Assembly: GCA_017466325.1 (NCBI GenBank)
Contig: JAFTUK010000051.1
Span: 1-64,000 of the forward strand
From: Bacteroidaceae bacterium
GTDB taxonomy: Bacteria; Bacteroidota; Bacteroidia; Bacteroidales; Bacteroidaceae
Reading direction: 5' to 3'
Length of the DNA stretch: 64,000 bases
In this document: piece by piece, positions 44,182 through 53,732 of the stretch
How the letters are laid out: every line of letters starts with the position of its first letter
How positions within the stretch are numbered: the first letter of the stretch is position 1
Notes under the pieces: model-generated
Databases searched by the model: none
Told to the model about the DNA's origin: nothing
What the model saw: only the letters and a program-made list of their open reading frames with translations
Position numbers and translations under genes: made by a program

Positions 44182-44213
44182 TTTGGCAGATTAGCAAATA
44201 TTCACTATCTTTG
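44182..44213 (+). promoter_or_regulatory. Promoter of the small membrane protein / ompH-like pair
   Basis: TTTG (44182-44185), 20-base spacer, TATCTTTG (44206-44213): full consensus, 42 bases before the start at 44256. Confidence 0.8.
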
Positions 44214-44255
44214 CCAACCGAAACCATGACTTTGCGCATGCAAATATACAAATAA

Positions 44256-44471
44256 ATGTTGAAACTATTACTTCTGACGCTTGGAATTTGCGCAATCAGC
44301 ATACTGCTGCTCTCCATACGCATAATCCTGCAAAAAGGAGGCAAATTCCGCAGTCTGCACATAGGGCAAAGTCCCGAGATGCGACAGAAAGGCATACACT
44401 GCGTACAGAGTATGGACAGGATGATGCGCCATCAGAGTCCGCACAAAGTCAAGGAACATACGAATAAATAA
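44256..44471 (+). CDS. Small single-pass membrane protein
   Basis: A 71-residue protein with one N-terminal membrane helix (about 2-24) and a basic tail containing GKFRSLHIGQSPEMRQKGIHCVQSMDR. The pattern 'H-x-MRxxGIHC' recalls small uncharacterised Bacteroidales proteins. A consensus promoter lies in front and the OmpH-like gene starts 14 bases after its stop. Both points support it as a real gene, although it is short. Function unknown. Confidence 0.7.
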   Translation: MLKLLLLTLGICAISILLLSIRIILQKGGKFRSLHIGQSPEMRQKGIHCVQSMDRMMRHQSPHKVKEHTNK

Positions 44472-44484
44472 CATAGAAACAGAA

Positions 44485-45066
44485 ATGAAAAAGTATCTTT
44501 TTCTCGCCATGAGCATCGCCCTGGGCCTTGCATCATGCAGCAACAACAAGGAAACAGGCAACGAAGAGGTTGCACAAACAGCTGAGACAGAGGCAACAGG
44601 CCTGCGCATAGCCTACGTGGAACTGGACAGCCTGATGAGTCAGTACCAACTCTACAAGGACTATGAGGAAGTACTCACACGCAAGGGCACAGACATCCAG
44701 AACACACTGGCACAGAAGCAGCGCAAACTGGAGTCAAGCGCAACCGCCATGCAGCGCAAGTACGAGAACAACGGATTCCAGACACGCGACGAACTGGAGC
44801 GCGCACAGCAGAGCCTCCAGCAGCAGGAAATGGAACTACAGCAACTGGCCGCCAAGCTGAACAACGAGTTCAACGAAGAACAGGCACGCATCAACCAGGA
44901 GGCACGCGACAGCATACAGGCTTTCCTGAAGATATACAATCAGACAAAGAAATATGACTACGTGATGATCAAGGCCGGCGACAATCTGCTTATCGCCAAC
45001 CCCAAGTACAACATCACCAAGGACATCGTAACAGGTCTGAACAAGCGTTACAACGCAAAAAAGTAG
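44485..45066 (+). CDS. OmpH/Skp-like periplasmic lipoprotein
   Basis: A 193-residue lipoprotein (lipobox GLASC, C18) whose middle (about 60-150) is a long charged helix (KQRKLESSATAMQRKYENNGFQTRDELERAQQSLQQQEMELQQLAAKLNNEFNEEQARI), the coiled-coil arms of Skp/OmpH chaperones. The C-terminal VMIKAGDNLLIANPKYNITKDIVTGLNKRYNAKK is the usual OmpH ending. Skp carries unfolded outer-membrane proteins across the periplasm. Here it is membrane-anchored. Confidence 0.88.
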   Translation: MKKYLFLAMSIALGLASCSNNKETGNEEVAQTAETEATGLRIAYVELDSLMSQYQLYKDYEEVLTRKGTDIQNTLAQKQRKLESSATAMQRKYENNGFQTRDELERAQQSLQQQEMELQQLAAKLNNEFNEEQARINQEARDSIQAFLKIYNQTKKYDYVMIKAGDNLLIANPKYNITKDIVTGLNKRYNAKK

Positions 45067-45084
45067 CAAATTAGCATCCTATTT

Positions 45085-45116
45085 CTTGCACATCTCGCAG
45101 AAATACACTAACTTTG
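45085..45116 (+). promoter_or_regulatory. Promoter of rplU-rpmA
   Basis: CTTG (45085-45088), 20-base spacer, TAACTTTG (45109-45116). The leader to rplU is about 80 bases and contains GC-rich segments, but I see no defined regulatory fold. Confidence 0.7.
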
Positions 45117-45204
45117 CACCCGATTTATGCCGTTGAGGCCCGAAAAAGTGAACCACGAGATGGTTCCGCCCCGCGGTCAAACCCGTTAAATAATAAATAA
45201 ACAA

Positions 45205-45522
45205 ATGTACGCAATCGTTGAGATTAACGGTCAGCAGTTCAAGGCTGAAGCCGGCAAGAAGCTCTTCGTACACCACATCGCTGGTGCCGAGGCTGGTCAG
45301 GCTGCTGAGTTTGAGAAAGTGTTGTTGGTAGACAACAACGGTACAATCACCGTAGGTGCTCCCACCGTAGAGGGTGCCAAGGTTGTATGTGAAGTGGTAT
45401 CTCCCCTGGTAAAGGGCGACAAGGTTCTGGTATTCCACAAGAAGCGTCGCAAGGGTTACCGCAAGCTGAACGGTCACCGTCAGCAGTTCACCGAGTTGAC
45501 TATCAAGGAAGTTATTGCTTAA
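45205..45522 (+). CDS. rplU: 50S ribosomal protein L21
   Basis: Component of the large ribosomal subunit. The 105 residues match L21: opening [24 protein letters not shown] and the basic end [30 protein letters not shown]. Codon choice is more biased than in its neighbours, as for highly expressed genes. rpmA follows after 27 bases, the usual arrangement. Confidence 0.98.
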   Translation: MYAIVEINGQQFKAEAGKKLFVHHIAGAEAGQAAEFEKVLLVDNNGTITVGAPTVEGAKVVCEVVSPLVKGDKVLVFHKKRRKGYRKLNGHRQQFTELTIKEVIA

Positions 45523-45549
45523 TCACTAAAATCACAGGAGGAACACAGA

Positions 45550-45813
45550 ATGGCACATAAAAAAGGTGTTGGTAGTTCAAAGAACGGCCGTGAGTCAGCA
45601 TCACAGCGACTCGGTATCAAGATCTTCGGTGGTGAGAAGTGCATTGCCGGTAACGTAATCGTTCGTCAGCGTGGCACACGCCACTATCCTGGCAAGAACG
45701 TAGGCATTGGCAAGGATGACACTCTGTACGCTCTGGCAGACGGTATCGTGACTTTCCGCAAGGGTCGCCTGAACCGTTCAACCGTAAGCGTTGAGCCCAT
45801 CGCAGAAGCATAA
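45550..45813 (+). CDS. rpmA: 50S ribosomal protein L27
   Basis: Large-subunit protein near the peptidyl-transferase centre. The 87 residues start [29 protein letters not shown], with no cleavable N-terminal extension of the kind found in Firmicutes. A terminator follows its stop. Confidence 0.98.
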   Translation: MAHKKGVGSSKNGRESASQRLGIKIFGGEKCIAGNVIVRQRGTRHYPGKNVGIGKDDTLYALADGIVTFRKGRLNRSTVSVEPIAEA

Positions 45814-45838
45814 GTTCAGAATACACAAGGAACAAACT

Positions 45839-45880
45839 AAAATAAGGTTCGAGGTCATCAGGCCTTGAACCTTATTTTTT
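45839..45880 (+). terminator. Terminator of rplU-rpmA
   Basis: AATAAGGTTC (45841-45850) pairs with GAACCTTATT (45867-45876), followed by Ts to 45880. Confidence 0.85.
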
Positions 45881-46382
45881 GTTACTGTCGTTCTCTCTCT
45901 ATCGAGATAAACATAAGCGTCCTCATGAAGGCACTTTTTTCTTATACAAATATACTTACATGTTATGCGGGTTTTCTGTAGCAATAAGGAACGGACTTGA
46001 CTTACTTTCTTCACAAGTATCCGAGACAAATGCAAATTAAGCCCCAATCGGTTCATTTGCGTTTTGGCGACAATAGCCTTTATTATTGAACGGATGTTTT
46101 GTCGTTTTGAGGGTGCAATGAGGTTCCATTGTAACCAAACAGCGAGGAGACCGGTAACAAAACGGCCCCTTTCCGAACCCTCCATGGCGGTAAAAAGAAT
46201 CGCCAGTAGTGGCAATTTTTATCGCCGAGGGCGGCTCATTTTATCGCCACCGAAGACTCGTTTAAAGGTTCACTACAGACAGAGCCATGAGAACCACAAG
46301 AAGCACGAATATCTGGCAATAACCACAAAAAAGGGCGCGCCCACAAGACACACCCTACAAATCATATTGGCATTACCAAAAT
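45881..46382. repeat. Gene-free region with second copies of two dispersed elements
   Basis: No gene. Positions 46036-46165 align with 87-210 (shared stretches include GACAATAG, TTTGAGGG, GCAATG and TTGTAACC). Positions 46185-46256 align with 19648-19721 (TGGCGGTAAAA, CGCCAGT, CGCCGAGGGCG, TCATTTTA and CGCCACCGA are shared), but here the arms are less symmetrical. Confidence 0.75.
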
Positions 46383-48047
46383 TTACCGTCGACCAAGAAA
46401 GCGCTTTGTCGTTTCACCTGTAGAAACATTCTTAACGACGTATACACCCATTGGAAGCGAACAGAAGCCTGCCTCTGAACAAGCAGCAACCTGTCTGCCA
46501 TCCATTGTGAACACTTTGTATATAGCGTCACCATGATTAACATCGCCAATCAAGTCATTCACTCCAGTTTCACCACCACCCATAAACGAGAAGGAAACTG
46601 TATTTATAACATTATCAAAAACTATGTCGGTAATGGGTTTGTGCATCAGATATGAACCATCGGCATTTGGAGTGTGCAGGCGTGCAGCAGGAGCAACACG
46701 GTCTCCATCCGTACGCTCCTCATCGGTAAGGGCATTATTACCAACAATTCCCCAGTATTTAAGCACAGACTCCATATTCTTCAAAGGCCACAAATGTCCA
46801 CGGAGTTCCGACAGATACTTATTCATGTCATCCATGAGATTATCACATATCTCAAAATGACCGTTGGCAGGAATAATGGTCATACGTTGACGGTCTATAT
46901 TTGTATTCACCCTATTGCCACTCCATGCCGTAGAACTATAATCCACATGATATATCATCAACCCACTTCCCAAAGAAGAGCACAGTGAGCGACTCCACTC
47001 ATCGGCGACATTGCGGTTCTCTAAGATATAGAATTCATCACGATTGCCATCATTATAAATAACGTATGCCGAACCGCCTGCTGCCAGACTTTTCATCTCT
47101 GTCACACGAGTTGGTTCAGAGAGTTCTACCAAAGGAGCCCAACCCATAAAATGACGTTCGTATGCAGTATATGGAGTGGGTCTATAGCCATTATACCAAT
47201 ATTCACCGTAATCCATAATGCTCCAATAGTCCATACCCGGAGACTTATAGTTGAGATCGTAGAAGTCTGGGAGACCAAGCATGTGCGACATCTCATGCGC
47301 ATAAACACCTATGCCATTCAACTTGGCGTTATTCTGGCCTCCCTGTTCTGATTTATCCAAGCCAAGAAGTTCTGGAGCGATAAGTTCTGTGGCATAAGTA
47401 ATTCCCTTTCTTGTCACAGCCCCTGTCCAACATGCAGGATGCATGCCCTCCTCATCACCGACATTAGCGCCACATCCGGTGAAAACAATAATAACTCCGT
47501 CTATCTTACCGTCGTTATTGGTATCCAACTCCCCTACTCTATCTGCAAGTCCAACCGCCAAAGAATCAAGCGCCTCATCACGGAAAACGATCCTACGATT
47601 AGAACCATTGGAGTTTCCGTAATAAGCACGTTCCTTTGACAGAGTAACCGGATCCATTATCACAAATTCGGGAGAAAAAAGTCCGCCGCTCATTCCGCGG
47701 AAATAATCGGAAACAGAATAGGGATTCTCACCAGCGCCGATACTCTTACCATTGAAAAATACATCAAAAATCTTTTTCAAAGACTCCTTATCTTCAGCAA
47801 CGGTAAACTTAGAGTCCTGAAATTCCGCCAAACAAACAACTATCTTTGGCGAACCAACAGACCTCAAAGGGGCGTTTTCCTGGACGGCAGCAGTCCTATG
47901 AACAGAACGCCCTTCTGCCGCATCACTTTGCACACAAAGTTCTCTGGTAATAGGTACTGTAGGCAAGCCGTCTATGCCAGATTCATTAAACTGGGCATAA
48001 GAATGCATTCCTACCAGCAACCCCAATACTGTAAAAATTCTTTTCAT
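46383..48047 (-). CDS. Secreted M6-family metalloprotease
   Basis: A zinc protease related to immune inhibitor A. I start at 48047 (MKRIFTVLGLLVGMHSYAQ) because it gives a signal peptide and follows a consensus promoter. The 554 residues have the zinc motif HEMSHMLGLPDFYD and a calcium-type DTNNDGKIDGVIIVFTG segment. The C-terminal FTMDGRQVAACSEAGFCSLPMGVYVVKNVSTGETTKRFLGRR is a sorting domain of the type used for surface export in Prevotella-like bacteria. Targets are unknown; host or dietary proteins are plausible. Confidence 0.92.
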   Translation of the reverse strand: MKRIFTVLGLLVGMHSYAQFNESGIDGLPTVPITRELCVQSDAAEGRSVHRTAAVQENAPLRSVGSPKIVVCLAEFQDSKFTVAEDKESLKKIFDVFFNGKSIGAGENPYSVSDYFRGMSGGLFSPEFVIMDPVTLSKERAYYGNSNGSNRRIVFRDEALDSLAVGLADRVGELDTNNDGKIDGVIIVFTGCGANVGDEEGMHPACWTGAVTRKGITYATELIAPELLGLDKSEQGGQNNAKLNGIGVYAHEMSHMLGLPDFYDLNYKSPGMDYWSIMDYGEYWYNGYRPTPYTAYERHFMGWAPLVELSEPTRVTEMKSLAAGGSAYVIYNDGNRDEFYILENRNVADEWSRSLCSSLGSGLMIYHVDYSSTAWSGNRVNTNIDRQRMTIIPANGHFEICDNLMDDMNKYLSELRGHLWPLKNMESVLKYWGIVGNNALTDEERTDGDRVAPAARLHTPNADGSYLMHKPITDIVFDNVINTVSFSFMGGGETGVNDLIGDVNHGDAIYKVFTMDGRQVAACSEAGFCSLPMGVYVVKNVSTGETTKRFLGRR

Positions 48048-48094
48048 ATCGTATATAAATAATGTATAGCAGACGAAAAACAACTTATTGCGCA

Positions 48095-48126
48095 CAAAGT
48101 TACTGTTTTTAGTCGAACCTGTCAAA
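48095..48126 (-). promoter_or_regulatory. Promoter of the M6 protease gene
   Basis: Minus strand TTTG (48126-48123), 20-base spacer, TAACTTTG (48102-48095): full consensus. Confidence 0.75.
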
Positions 48127-48165
48127 AAAAAGACAGCAAAACTTCTGTATTTCGAAAAAAAAGCG

Positions 48166-48173
48166 TACCTTTG
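48166..48173 (+). promoter_or_regulatory. -7 box of the tRNA-Ala promoter
   Basis: TACCTTTG, 19 bases before the tRNA, with a weak TCTG at 48144-48147 as possible -33 box. It diverges from the protease promoter. Confidence 0.65.
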
Positions 48174-48191
48174 CATCGCAATTAGCCAAAA

Positions 48192-48265
<74 letters not shown>

Positions 48266-48266
48266 C

Positions 48267-48307
48267 AACTAAGACAGCGAATCGTTGATGATTCGCTTTC
48301 TTAGTTT
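48267..48307 (+). terminator. Terminator of tRNA-Ala
   Basis: AACTAAGA-c-AGCGAATC pairs with GATTCGCT-t-TCTTAGTT around GTTGAT; TTATA follows. Confidence 0.75.
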
Positions 48308-48379
48308 ATACTCACCCGAACCAACAATCAAGTACATCATTGGCAGGACGGACCTGACATCATTGAGGAATAAGTAAGA

Positions 48380-48522
48380 ATAATCCCCAATCGCGATTGG
48401 GATTATCAAAACAAACTACAACAACCAGAAGTCCTTTGCAGGAACGAATAACCAGTCCTCATAGTAAGAGGACTGCAGTCCTCGTAGTAGGAGGACTCAA
48501 GTCCTTATACTATGAGGACTGA
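48380..48522. repeat. Palindrome and three tandem 23-bp palindromic units
   Basis: A near-perfect palindrome, ATAATCCC/GGGATTAT with a central AATCGCGATT, is at 48380-48406. Units starting AGTCCT at 48454, 48477 and 48500 (23 bases each) end in AGGACT; the loops differ. No gene lies between the tRNA-Ala terminator and the permease gene. Confidence 0.8.
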
Positions 48523-48547
48523 CCTTAGTACGGTAGGATTGATGCAA

Positions 48548-49878
48548 CTATTCCTTTATCCGGATAACCATGTTGGAGATGATAGCCGCCAGTCCTCCGG
48601 TTGTAATGCCGGAAGAGAAGATATTTCTGATGGTTTCGGGGAACTGCATGAGAATGTCGGGATAGAGTTCTACGCCAAGTCCCATGCTGAAACTGATGGC
48701 GATGACCAGCGTGGCCTTGCGGTCAATGTGCTGAGAGGCGATGATTTTCACACCTGCCGACGCCACAGTACCGAACATGAGCAGGGTGGCTCCGCCAAGC
48801 ACTGGGTCGGGCATAAAGGAGAATATCACGCCGATAACCGGAAAAAGCCCAAAAGCACAAGGAACAAGGCTATGAAATAGCCCACGTATCTGCTGGCCAC
48901 ACCGGTAAGTTGTATCATGCCGTTGTTCTGCGCAAATATGGAATTGGGGAACGAATTGAGCGCACCTGCAATAAAGGAGTTCAACCCGTCGGCAAGAATA
49001 CCTCCCTGGGCACGCTTCAAGAAGGGCCGCCCCTCAACAGGTTCTCCGGAAATGAGCGAGTTGGCCGTAATGTCGCCGTATGCCTCTATGGCCGTAATCA
49101 CATAGACAATGGCAAAGGCCAGTATGGCAGAGACGTTGAACGACACACCGTATTTGAACGGTATGGGGACATTGAATATGGAATATTCCGGCATTGTACT
49201 GAAGTCCACCATGCCACAGAAAAAGGAAACCGCATACCCTATCGCTATGCCTATGATAATAGAACCCATACGCAAATAGCGGTTGGAACTGCGGTTGAAG
49301 AATACTATAAGCAGCAGGACAAGGGCTGCGATGCCAAGGTTCCTGTAAGAGCCGAAGGTGCCGTCCTCTATTGCCGAAGCACCACCGCCACATGAGGTGA
49401 TACCTACCTTTATCAGGCTTATGCCTATCAGCGTCACCACTATGCCCGAGACGAGCGGAGTGATTATCTTCATGGCATACTTAAGGATACGGCTGACAAA
49501 CACTTCTGCAAGTGCACCAACCATGGTGGCGCCGAAAATGGCTGGCAGTCCTCCTATCGCACCTGCCATGATGATGGGGCTGATGAACGAGAAACTTGTG
49601 CCCTGTACGCACAACAGGCCACATCCCACCCCTCCGAAGCGCTTGCATTGGATGAACGTGGCGATGCCTGACACAAACAGGGACATGGACACGAGGAAAC
49701 TTGTCGTCTCCACATCAAAACCCAGTGCTCCGGATATAATCAGCGGTGGGGTAATGATGGCCACGAATATTGCCAGCAGATGCTGCATGGCGGCAAACAG
49801 GGTGTCCTTCAAGGGAGGCCTGTCCTCCAGCCCGTATATAAGTCCGTTCTGCATGGCTATCTGAATGTCACGGTACAA
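48548..49878 (-). pseudogene. Xanthine/uracil permease, frameshifted
   Basis: Proton-coupled nucleobase transporter of the NCS2 family, broken by one base. The first reading frame (49878 to 48826, 350 residues) covers most of the transporter (TPPLIISGALGF, CKRFGGVGCGLLCVQGTSFSFI, SFPNSIFAQNNGMIQLTGVASRYVG) and then reads LLGFFRLSA-stop. A second frame (to 48548) carries on with the expected IFSFMPDPVLGGATLLMFGTVASAG and the last helices. Restoring one T in the five-T run (plus strand A-run 48842-48846) joins them as LLGFFPVIGVIFSFMPD. The gene overlaps xpt by 22 bases, so purine salvage is its context. Sequencing error, real mutation or frameshifting cannot be told apart here. Confidence 0.88.
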
Positions 49879-50423
49879 TTATCCAAACTGTCTATGATTG
49901 CCAGGGACTCTACGTGTATGCCCTTGCCTCGCAACAGTTCTCCTCCGGTCTGGAAACCCTTTTCTATCAGGAAGCCCATTCCCTCCAGCGTGGCACCTGC
50001 CTGTTCCACCAAGTCGATGATACCAAGGGCGGCATTGCCGTTGGCAAGGAAGTCGTCCACGAACAGTATCCTGTCACCAGGTCTGAGGTAATCCCCGCTG
50101 ACGCAAACGGTGTATGTCTTGTTCTTGGTGAAGGAGAAGACCTCCGTAACCAGCATGTTATCCATTGTGCTCGGAGTCTTCTTCTTGGCAAAGAGCACGG
50201 GCACGTTCAGATAGTCGCCTACCATTATGGCCGGTGCTATGCCGCTTGCCTCAACGGTCATAACCTTGTTGATTGTGTGCCCGGAAAACCTCCTGACGAG
50301 TTCCTTTGCCATCTCTCGCATAAGTACAGGGTCCATCTGGTGGTTTATGAAGTTGTCCACCTTCAGTATACCGCCATCCAGGCACTTTCCGTCACTCAAT
50401 ATACGTTCCTTTAACTGCTTCAT
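49857..50423 (-). CDS. xpt: Xanthine phosphoribosyltransferase
   Basis: Salvages xanthine to XMP with PRPP. The 188 residues match Xpt: [32 protein letters not shown] at the start, [19 protein letters not shown], and the PRPP loop [14 protein letters not shown] (about 123-136). The permease gene starts inside its end, so both are translated together. Only 26 bases separate its start from the tRNA-His terminator, leaving no room for a promoter of its own. No purine riboswitch is visible. Confidence 0.95.
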   Translation of the reverse strand: MKQLKERILSDGKCLDGGILKVDNFINHQMDPVLMREMAKELVRRFSGHTINKVMTVEASGIAPAIMVGDYLNVPVLFAKKKTPSTMDNMLVTEVFSFTKNKTYTVCVSGDYLRPGDRILFVDDFLANGNAALGIIDLVEQAGATLEGMGFLIEKGFQTGGELLRGKGIHVESLAIIDSLDNCTVTFR

Positions 50424-50449
50424 ATATGTTTAGTTCTTATGGCAGGTCT

Positions 50450-50492
50450 AAAAAAGAGTCCCCAGCAAACCATTCGGCTTAACCGGGGACTC
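50450..50492 (-). terminator. Terminator of tRNA-His
   Basis: Minus strand GAGTCCCC (50492-50485) pairs with GGGGACTC (50463-50456), then six Ts. The loop contains GGTTAA and TTTGCT, as in the initiator tRNA terminator at 53733-53775. Confidence 0.88.
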
Positions 50493-50504
50493 GGAGGGAG
50501 GGAG

Positions 50505-50579
50505 GGTGACTAGTGGGATTCGAACCCACGACATTCAGAACCACAATCTGACGCTCTAACCGACTGAACTATAGTCACC
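50505..50579 (-). tRNA. tRNA-His (anticodon GTG)
   Basis: Minus-strand cloverleaf with anticodon stem TCAGA/TCTGA around TTGTGGT, anticodon GTG. The extra 5' G (G-1) opposite C73, the histidine identity element, is encoded. 75 bases, no encoded CCA. Confidence 0.95.
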
Positions 50580-50631
50580 ATCTTGGTTAGTATTGCCTTC
50601 CGAAGCAGTTATTGCTTCCTGAAAGCGAGTG

Positions 50632-50663
50632 CAAAGGTATGACTTTTCCTGATAACCTCCAAA
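50632..50663 (-). promoter_or_regulatory. Promoter of tRNA-His
   Basis: Minus strand TTTG (50663-50660), 20-base spacer, TACCTTTG (50639-50632), followed by CACTCGC, the same start context as the initiator tRNA promoter. Confidence 0.85.
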
Positions 50664-50704
50664 TATTAGAGCATGTTTTTTCAAAGAAAGTGCAAATTCA
50701 TGGA

Positions 50705-51577
50705 TTATGCACGCTGTTTGTATGCCTGCAGGGTGTTGAGCATGAGCATGCAGATGGTCATGGGACCTACTCCGCCCGGCACTGGGGTGATGGCAGAGCA
50801 CAGGGGGGATACCGCCTGGAAGTCCACGTCGCCCTGAAGGCGGAATCCGCTGGGGCGTGACGCATCGGGCACACGGGTGGTGCCGACGTCGATAACCACG
50901 GCACCGGGCTTTACCATGTCTGCCGTAACGAAGGCTGGGCTACCGATGGCGGCAATGAGGATGTCGGCCTGACGGCATTCCTCTGCCAGGTTGGCGGAAT
51001 GGGAATGAAGGACGGTGACGGTGGAGTCGCCCCACTGCTTCTGCATCATGAGCGATGCCATGGGCTTGCCCACGATGTTGGAACGGCCCAGGATGGCAAC
51101 CTTCTTGCCACGTGTCTCCACATTGTAGCGGCGCAACAGGGTGAGGATGCCCAGAGGTGTGGCCGAGATGAAGGCAGGCAGACCTATGGACATGCGTCCC
51201 ACGTTGACGGGATGGAAACCGTCCACGTCCTTTTCGGGCAGGATTGCCTCCGTCACCTTCTGCTCGTCGATGTGCTTGGGCAGGGGCAACTGGACAATGA
51301 AGCCGTCCACCTCGGGAGTGTTGTTGAGACCGTCCACAACCTGAAGCAGTTCTGCCTCGGTGATGTCGTCCTCGTAGCGGAGCAAGGTGCTCTGGAAACC
51401 ACATGCCTCGCAGGCAAGAACCTTGTTGCGGACGTATGTCTCGCTACCACCGTCATGCCCCACAAGCACGGCGGCAAGATGGGGTGCACGGCCTCCGGAG
51501 GCTATTATGCTTTCAACCTCTGCCTTTATTTCTGCCTTTATCTGGGCAGCGGTTGCTTTTCCGTCTATTATCTGCAT
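50705..51577 (-). CDS. folD: Methylenetetrahydrofolate dehydrogenase/cyclohydrolase
   Basis: Bifunctional one-carbon enzyme interconverting methylene-, methenyl- and formyl-tetrahydrofolate. The start at 51577 ([21 protein letters not shown]) is the family's usual N-terminus; a longer frame upstream is encoded by CGGAAAA repeats. The 290 residues contain [17 protein letters not shown] (catalytic lysine in YVxxK), [13 protein letters not shown], the Rossmann motif [17 protein letters not shown] and the C-terminal [18 protein letters not shown]. Confidence 0.96.
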   Translation of the reverse strand: MQIIDGKATAAQIKAEIKAEVESIIASGGRAPHLAAVLVGHDGGSETYVRNKVLACEACGFQSTLLRYEDDITEAELLQVVDGLNNTPEVDGFIVQLPLPKHIDEQKVTEAILPEKDVDGFHPVNVGRMSIGLPAFISATPLGILTLLRRYNVETRGKKVAILGRSNIVGKPMASLMMQKQWGDSTVTVLHSHSANLAEECRQADILIAAIGSPAFVTADMVKPGAVVIDVGTTRVPDASRPSGFRLQGDVDFQAVSPLCSAITPVPGGVGPMTICMLMLNTLQAYKQRA

Positions 51578-51593
51578 AGTATAATTTTTTATC

Positions 51594-51728
51594 GGAAAAC
51601 GGAAAACGGAAAACGGAAAACTACGGACGCTGCACGCAGCGTCCCTACCGCTCAACGCTCAACGCTCCACGTTAATTACTAATTACTGTTAAGGACAGTT
51701 TTCCGTTTTCCGTTTTCACTTTTCCGTT
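51594..51728. repeat. Heptamer tracts and third compensated palindrome
   Basis: CGGAAAA x4 (51594-51620), then a palindrome with arms GGACGCTGC/GCAGCGTCC (51625-51644) and the CTACC flank seen at 30511, then CAACGCT repeats. From about 51697 inverted CGGAAAA heptamers run towards the ffh stop. No gene is seen between folD and ffh. Confidence 0.75.
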
Positions 51729-51732
51729 TAAT

Positions 51733-53073
51733 TTACATTCTTCCCTTCATCATGCTGGCCATCTGAGCCATCTTGGACTTGTCGGTCATCATCTTCATCA
51801 TCTTGCGAGTCTGGTCGAACTGCTTGATGAGACGGTTAACCTGCTGGAGTTCCACACCTGCGCCCTTGGCTATACGGTGACGGCGTGAGGTGTTGAGGCA
51901 CTCGGGATGCTCGCGCTCGTAGGGAGTCATACTCTGGATGATGGCCTCGATGCCCTTGAAGGCATTGTCGTCGATGTCCACGTCCTTCAGCGCCTTGCCC
52001 ACGCCGGGAATCATGCTGGCCAGGTCCTTGAGGTTACCCATCTTCTTGATCTGCTGAATCTGGTTGTAGAAGTCGGAGAAGTCGAACTTGTTCTTGCGAA
52101 TCTTGGCCTCCAGTTTCTTGGCCTCAGCCTCGTCGAACTGTTCCTGGGCGCGTTCCACGAGAGAAACGATGTCGCCCATGCCCAGAATACGGTCGGCCAT
52201 ACGTGCAGGGTGGAAGGGGTCTATGGCCTCCATCTTCTCGCCGGTACCCACAAACTTGATGGGCTTGTTCACCACGGTGCGGATGGACAGGGCTGCACCG
52301 CCACGGGTGTCACCGTCCAACTTGGTGAGGATAACACCGGTATAGTCGAGGCGCTCGTTGAACTCCTTGGCGGTGTTCACGGCATCCTGACCGGTCATGG
52401 CATCCACCACGAAGAGGATTTCGTGAGGATTGATGGCGTTCTTGATGTCGGAAATCTGCTGCATCAGTTCCTCGTCAATGGCAAGACGACCGGCAGTATC
52501 CACGATGACAACATCGTGAGCCTTGGACCTTGCCTCGCGGATGGCATTCAGGGCCACCTGAACGGGGTCAGTGGCACCCTCCTCGATGTACACGGGCACG
52601 CCAACCTGCTCGCCGAGCACGCGCAACTGCTCCATGGCGGCGGGACGGAAGGTGTCGCACGCGGCCAAAAGGGGACTCTTGTGCTTCTTCTCCTTGAGCA
52701 TCTTGGCCAGTTTGCCGCTCATGGTGGTCTTACCGGAACCGTTCAAACCGGCCATCAGAATGATGCTGGGCTCGCCGATACGGCCGGGCAGGTTGAGTTC
52801 GGCGGTTTCGCCACCCATCAGTTCTGCCAGTTCATCGTGCACGATCTTCACCATCAACTGCTGGGGCTTCACGGCGGTGAGCACGTTCTGTCCCAGAGCC
52901 TTCTGCTTCACGGTGTCGGTGAAGGTCTTGGCCACTTTGTAGTTCACGTCGGCATCCAACAGGGCGCGACGTACGTCCTTGAGGGTCTCGGCAACATTGA
53001 TTTCGGTAATCTTGCCCTCACCCTTCAGTATTTTCCACGAGCGTTCGAGACGCTCCGAAAGATTTTCAAACAT
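51733..53073 (-). CDS. ffh: Signal recognition particle protein Ffh
   Basis: GTPase that binds signal sequences and 4.5S RNA for co-translational targeting to the membrane. The 446 residues show the N domain, the G domain with GLNGSGKTTMSGKLA (G1), CDTFRPAAMEQLRVL (G2), DTAGRLAIDEELM (G3) and TKLDGDTRGGAAL (G4), and a methionine-rich M domain ending MTDKSKMAQMASMMKGRM. It follows the small esterase gene by 54 bases on the same strand. Confidence 0.97.
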   Translation of the reverse strand: MFENLSERLERSWKILKGEGKITEINVAETLKDVRRALLDADVNYKVAKTFTDTVKQKALGQNVLTAVKPQQLMVKIVHDELAELMGGETAELNLPGRIGEPSIILMAGLNGSGKTTMSGKLAKMLKEKKHKSPLLAACDTFRPAAMEQLRVLGEQVGVPVYIEEGATDPVQVALNAIREARSKAHDVVIVDTAGRLAIDEELMQQISDIKNAINPHEILFVVDAMTGQDAVNTAKEFNERLDYTGVILTKLDGDTRGGAALSIRTVVNKPIKFVGTGEKMEAIDPFHPARMADRILGMGDIVSLVERAQEQFDEAEAKKLEAKIRKNKFDFSDFYNQIQQIKKMGNLKDLASMIPGVGKALKDVDIDDNAFKGIEAIIQSMTPYEREHPECLNTSRRHRIAKGAGVELQQVNRLIKQFDQTRKMMKMMTDKSKMAQMASMMKGRM

Positions 53074-53127
53074 AATCTTATATCTGTTTTCGTTTATTCC
53101 TTATATATATGCCCCATGCTCCGAGGG

Positions 53128-53715
53128 TCATATCCCCAGAAGTTTCTCTACCAGAGGTATGATCACCTTGCCAAGCACCACACCGTTCAGATAGTGTTCG
53201 CCCTCAAAGAGGGTCATCTGCCCAGTGCCGTAGTGCTTACGGAAGTCGGGCTGGCAGTTCACGTTCTTGTCCTTGGTACCGAAAAGTCCCCAAACGAGTT
53301 GCTTCTCCTCGGGTGTGACGCCCTGGAAACTCAGTTTCTCCACCTCCTTGAACTCTGCTATCATCTGCTTGTCCACCTTGAAGTCGCGTGCGCCGTCCTC
53401 GCGCTTGTTGCGGAACTCCTGCCGGCCCATGCCACGGAAGGTGAGCAGGCGTGCCATGTGGAAGGAGGGATTCACCAGAATACGTCTGATACCGCGCAAC
53501 TGCTCGGCATACATGGCTCCCATGGAGGTTGCGACGATAAGGTCGGGCTGGTGCTCGGCTACGTACCGGCGGAGGAACTCCACGGCACGAAGGGGTTCTA
53601 CAGGGACATCGGGACTGAGCACCTGCACTCCCTTGGGATAGAGGTGATTGCGCAACTGGGTGGCACTGCCCGTGCTACCTGCCGAAGCAAAACCGTGTAT
53701 GTATAATACTTTCAT
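53128..53715 (-). CDS. YqiA-like alpha/beta-hydrolase
   Basis: Small esterase-like protein. I start it at 53715 (MKVLYIHGFASAG); an ATG 42 bases upstream lies inside the tRNA terminator. The 195 residues have the oxyanion-type HGFASAGSTGSAT near the start and the nucleophile serine in LIVATSMGAMYAE (a GxSxG variant with T before S), with a histidine in FEGEHYLNGVV near the C-terminus. YqiA/YcfP-type proteins are poorly characterised. It starts only 17 bases after the T-run of the initiator tRNA terminator, so it has no promoter of its own that I can see. Confidence 0.85.
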   Translation of the reverse strand: MKVLYIHGFASAGSTGSATQLRNHLYPKGVQVLSPDVPVEPLRAVEFLRRYVAEHQPDLIVATSMGAMYAEQLRGIRRILVNPSFHMARLLTFRGMGRQEFRNKREDGARDFKVDKQMIAEFKEVEKLSFQGVTPEEKQLVWGLFGTKDKNVNCQPDFRKHYGTGQMTLFEGEHYLNGVVLGKVIIPLVEKLLGI

Positions 53716-53732
53716 CAGTATCCTGTAGAAAT

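Noticed and set aside
45117..45204. L21-type autoregulatory leader ahead of rplU
   Set aside because: GC-rich segments are present, but I could not draw a defined fold or match a known leader.
48826..48850. Programmed -1 frameshift in the permease
   Set aside because: The site C-UUU-UUC lacks the ideal first base and no clear downstream stimulator is seen; a mutation or read error is simpler.
50424..50449. Purine riboswitch upstream of xpt
   Set aside because: Only 26 bases separate the start from the tRNA-His terminator; no room for an aptamer.
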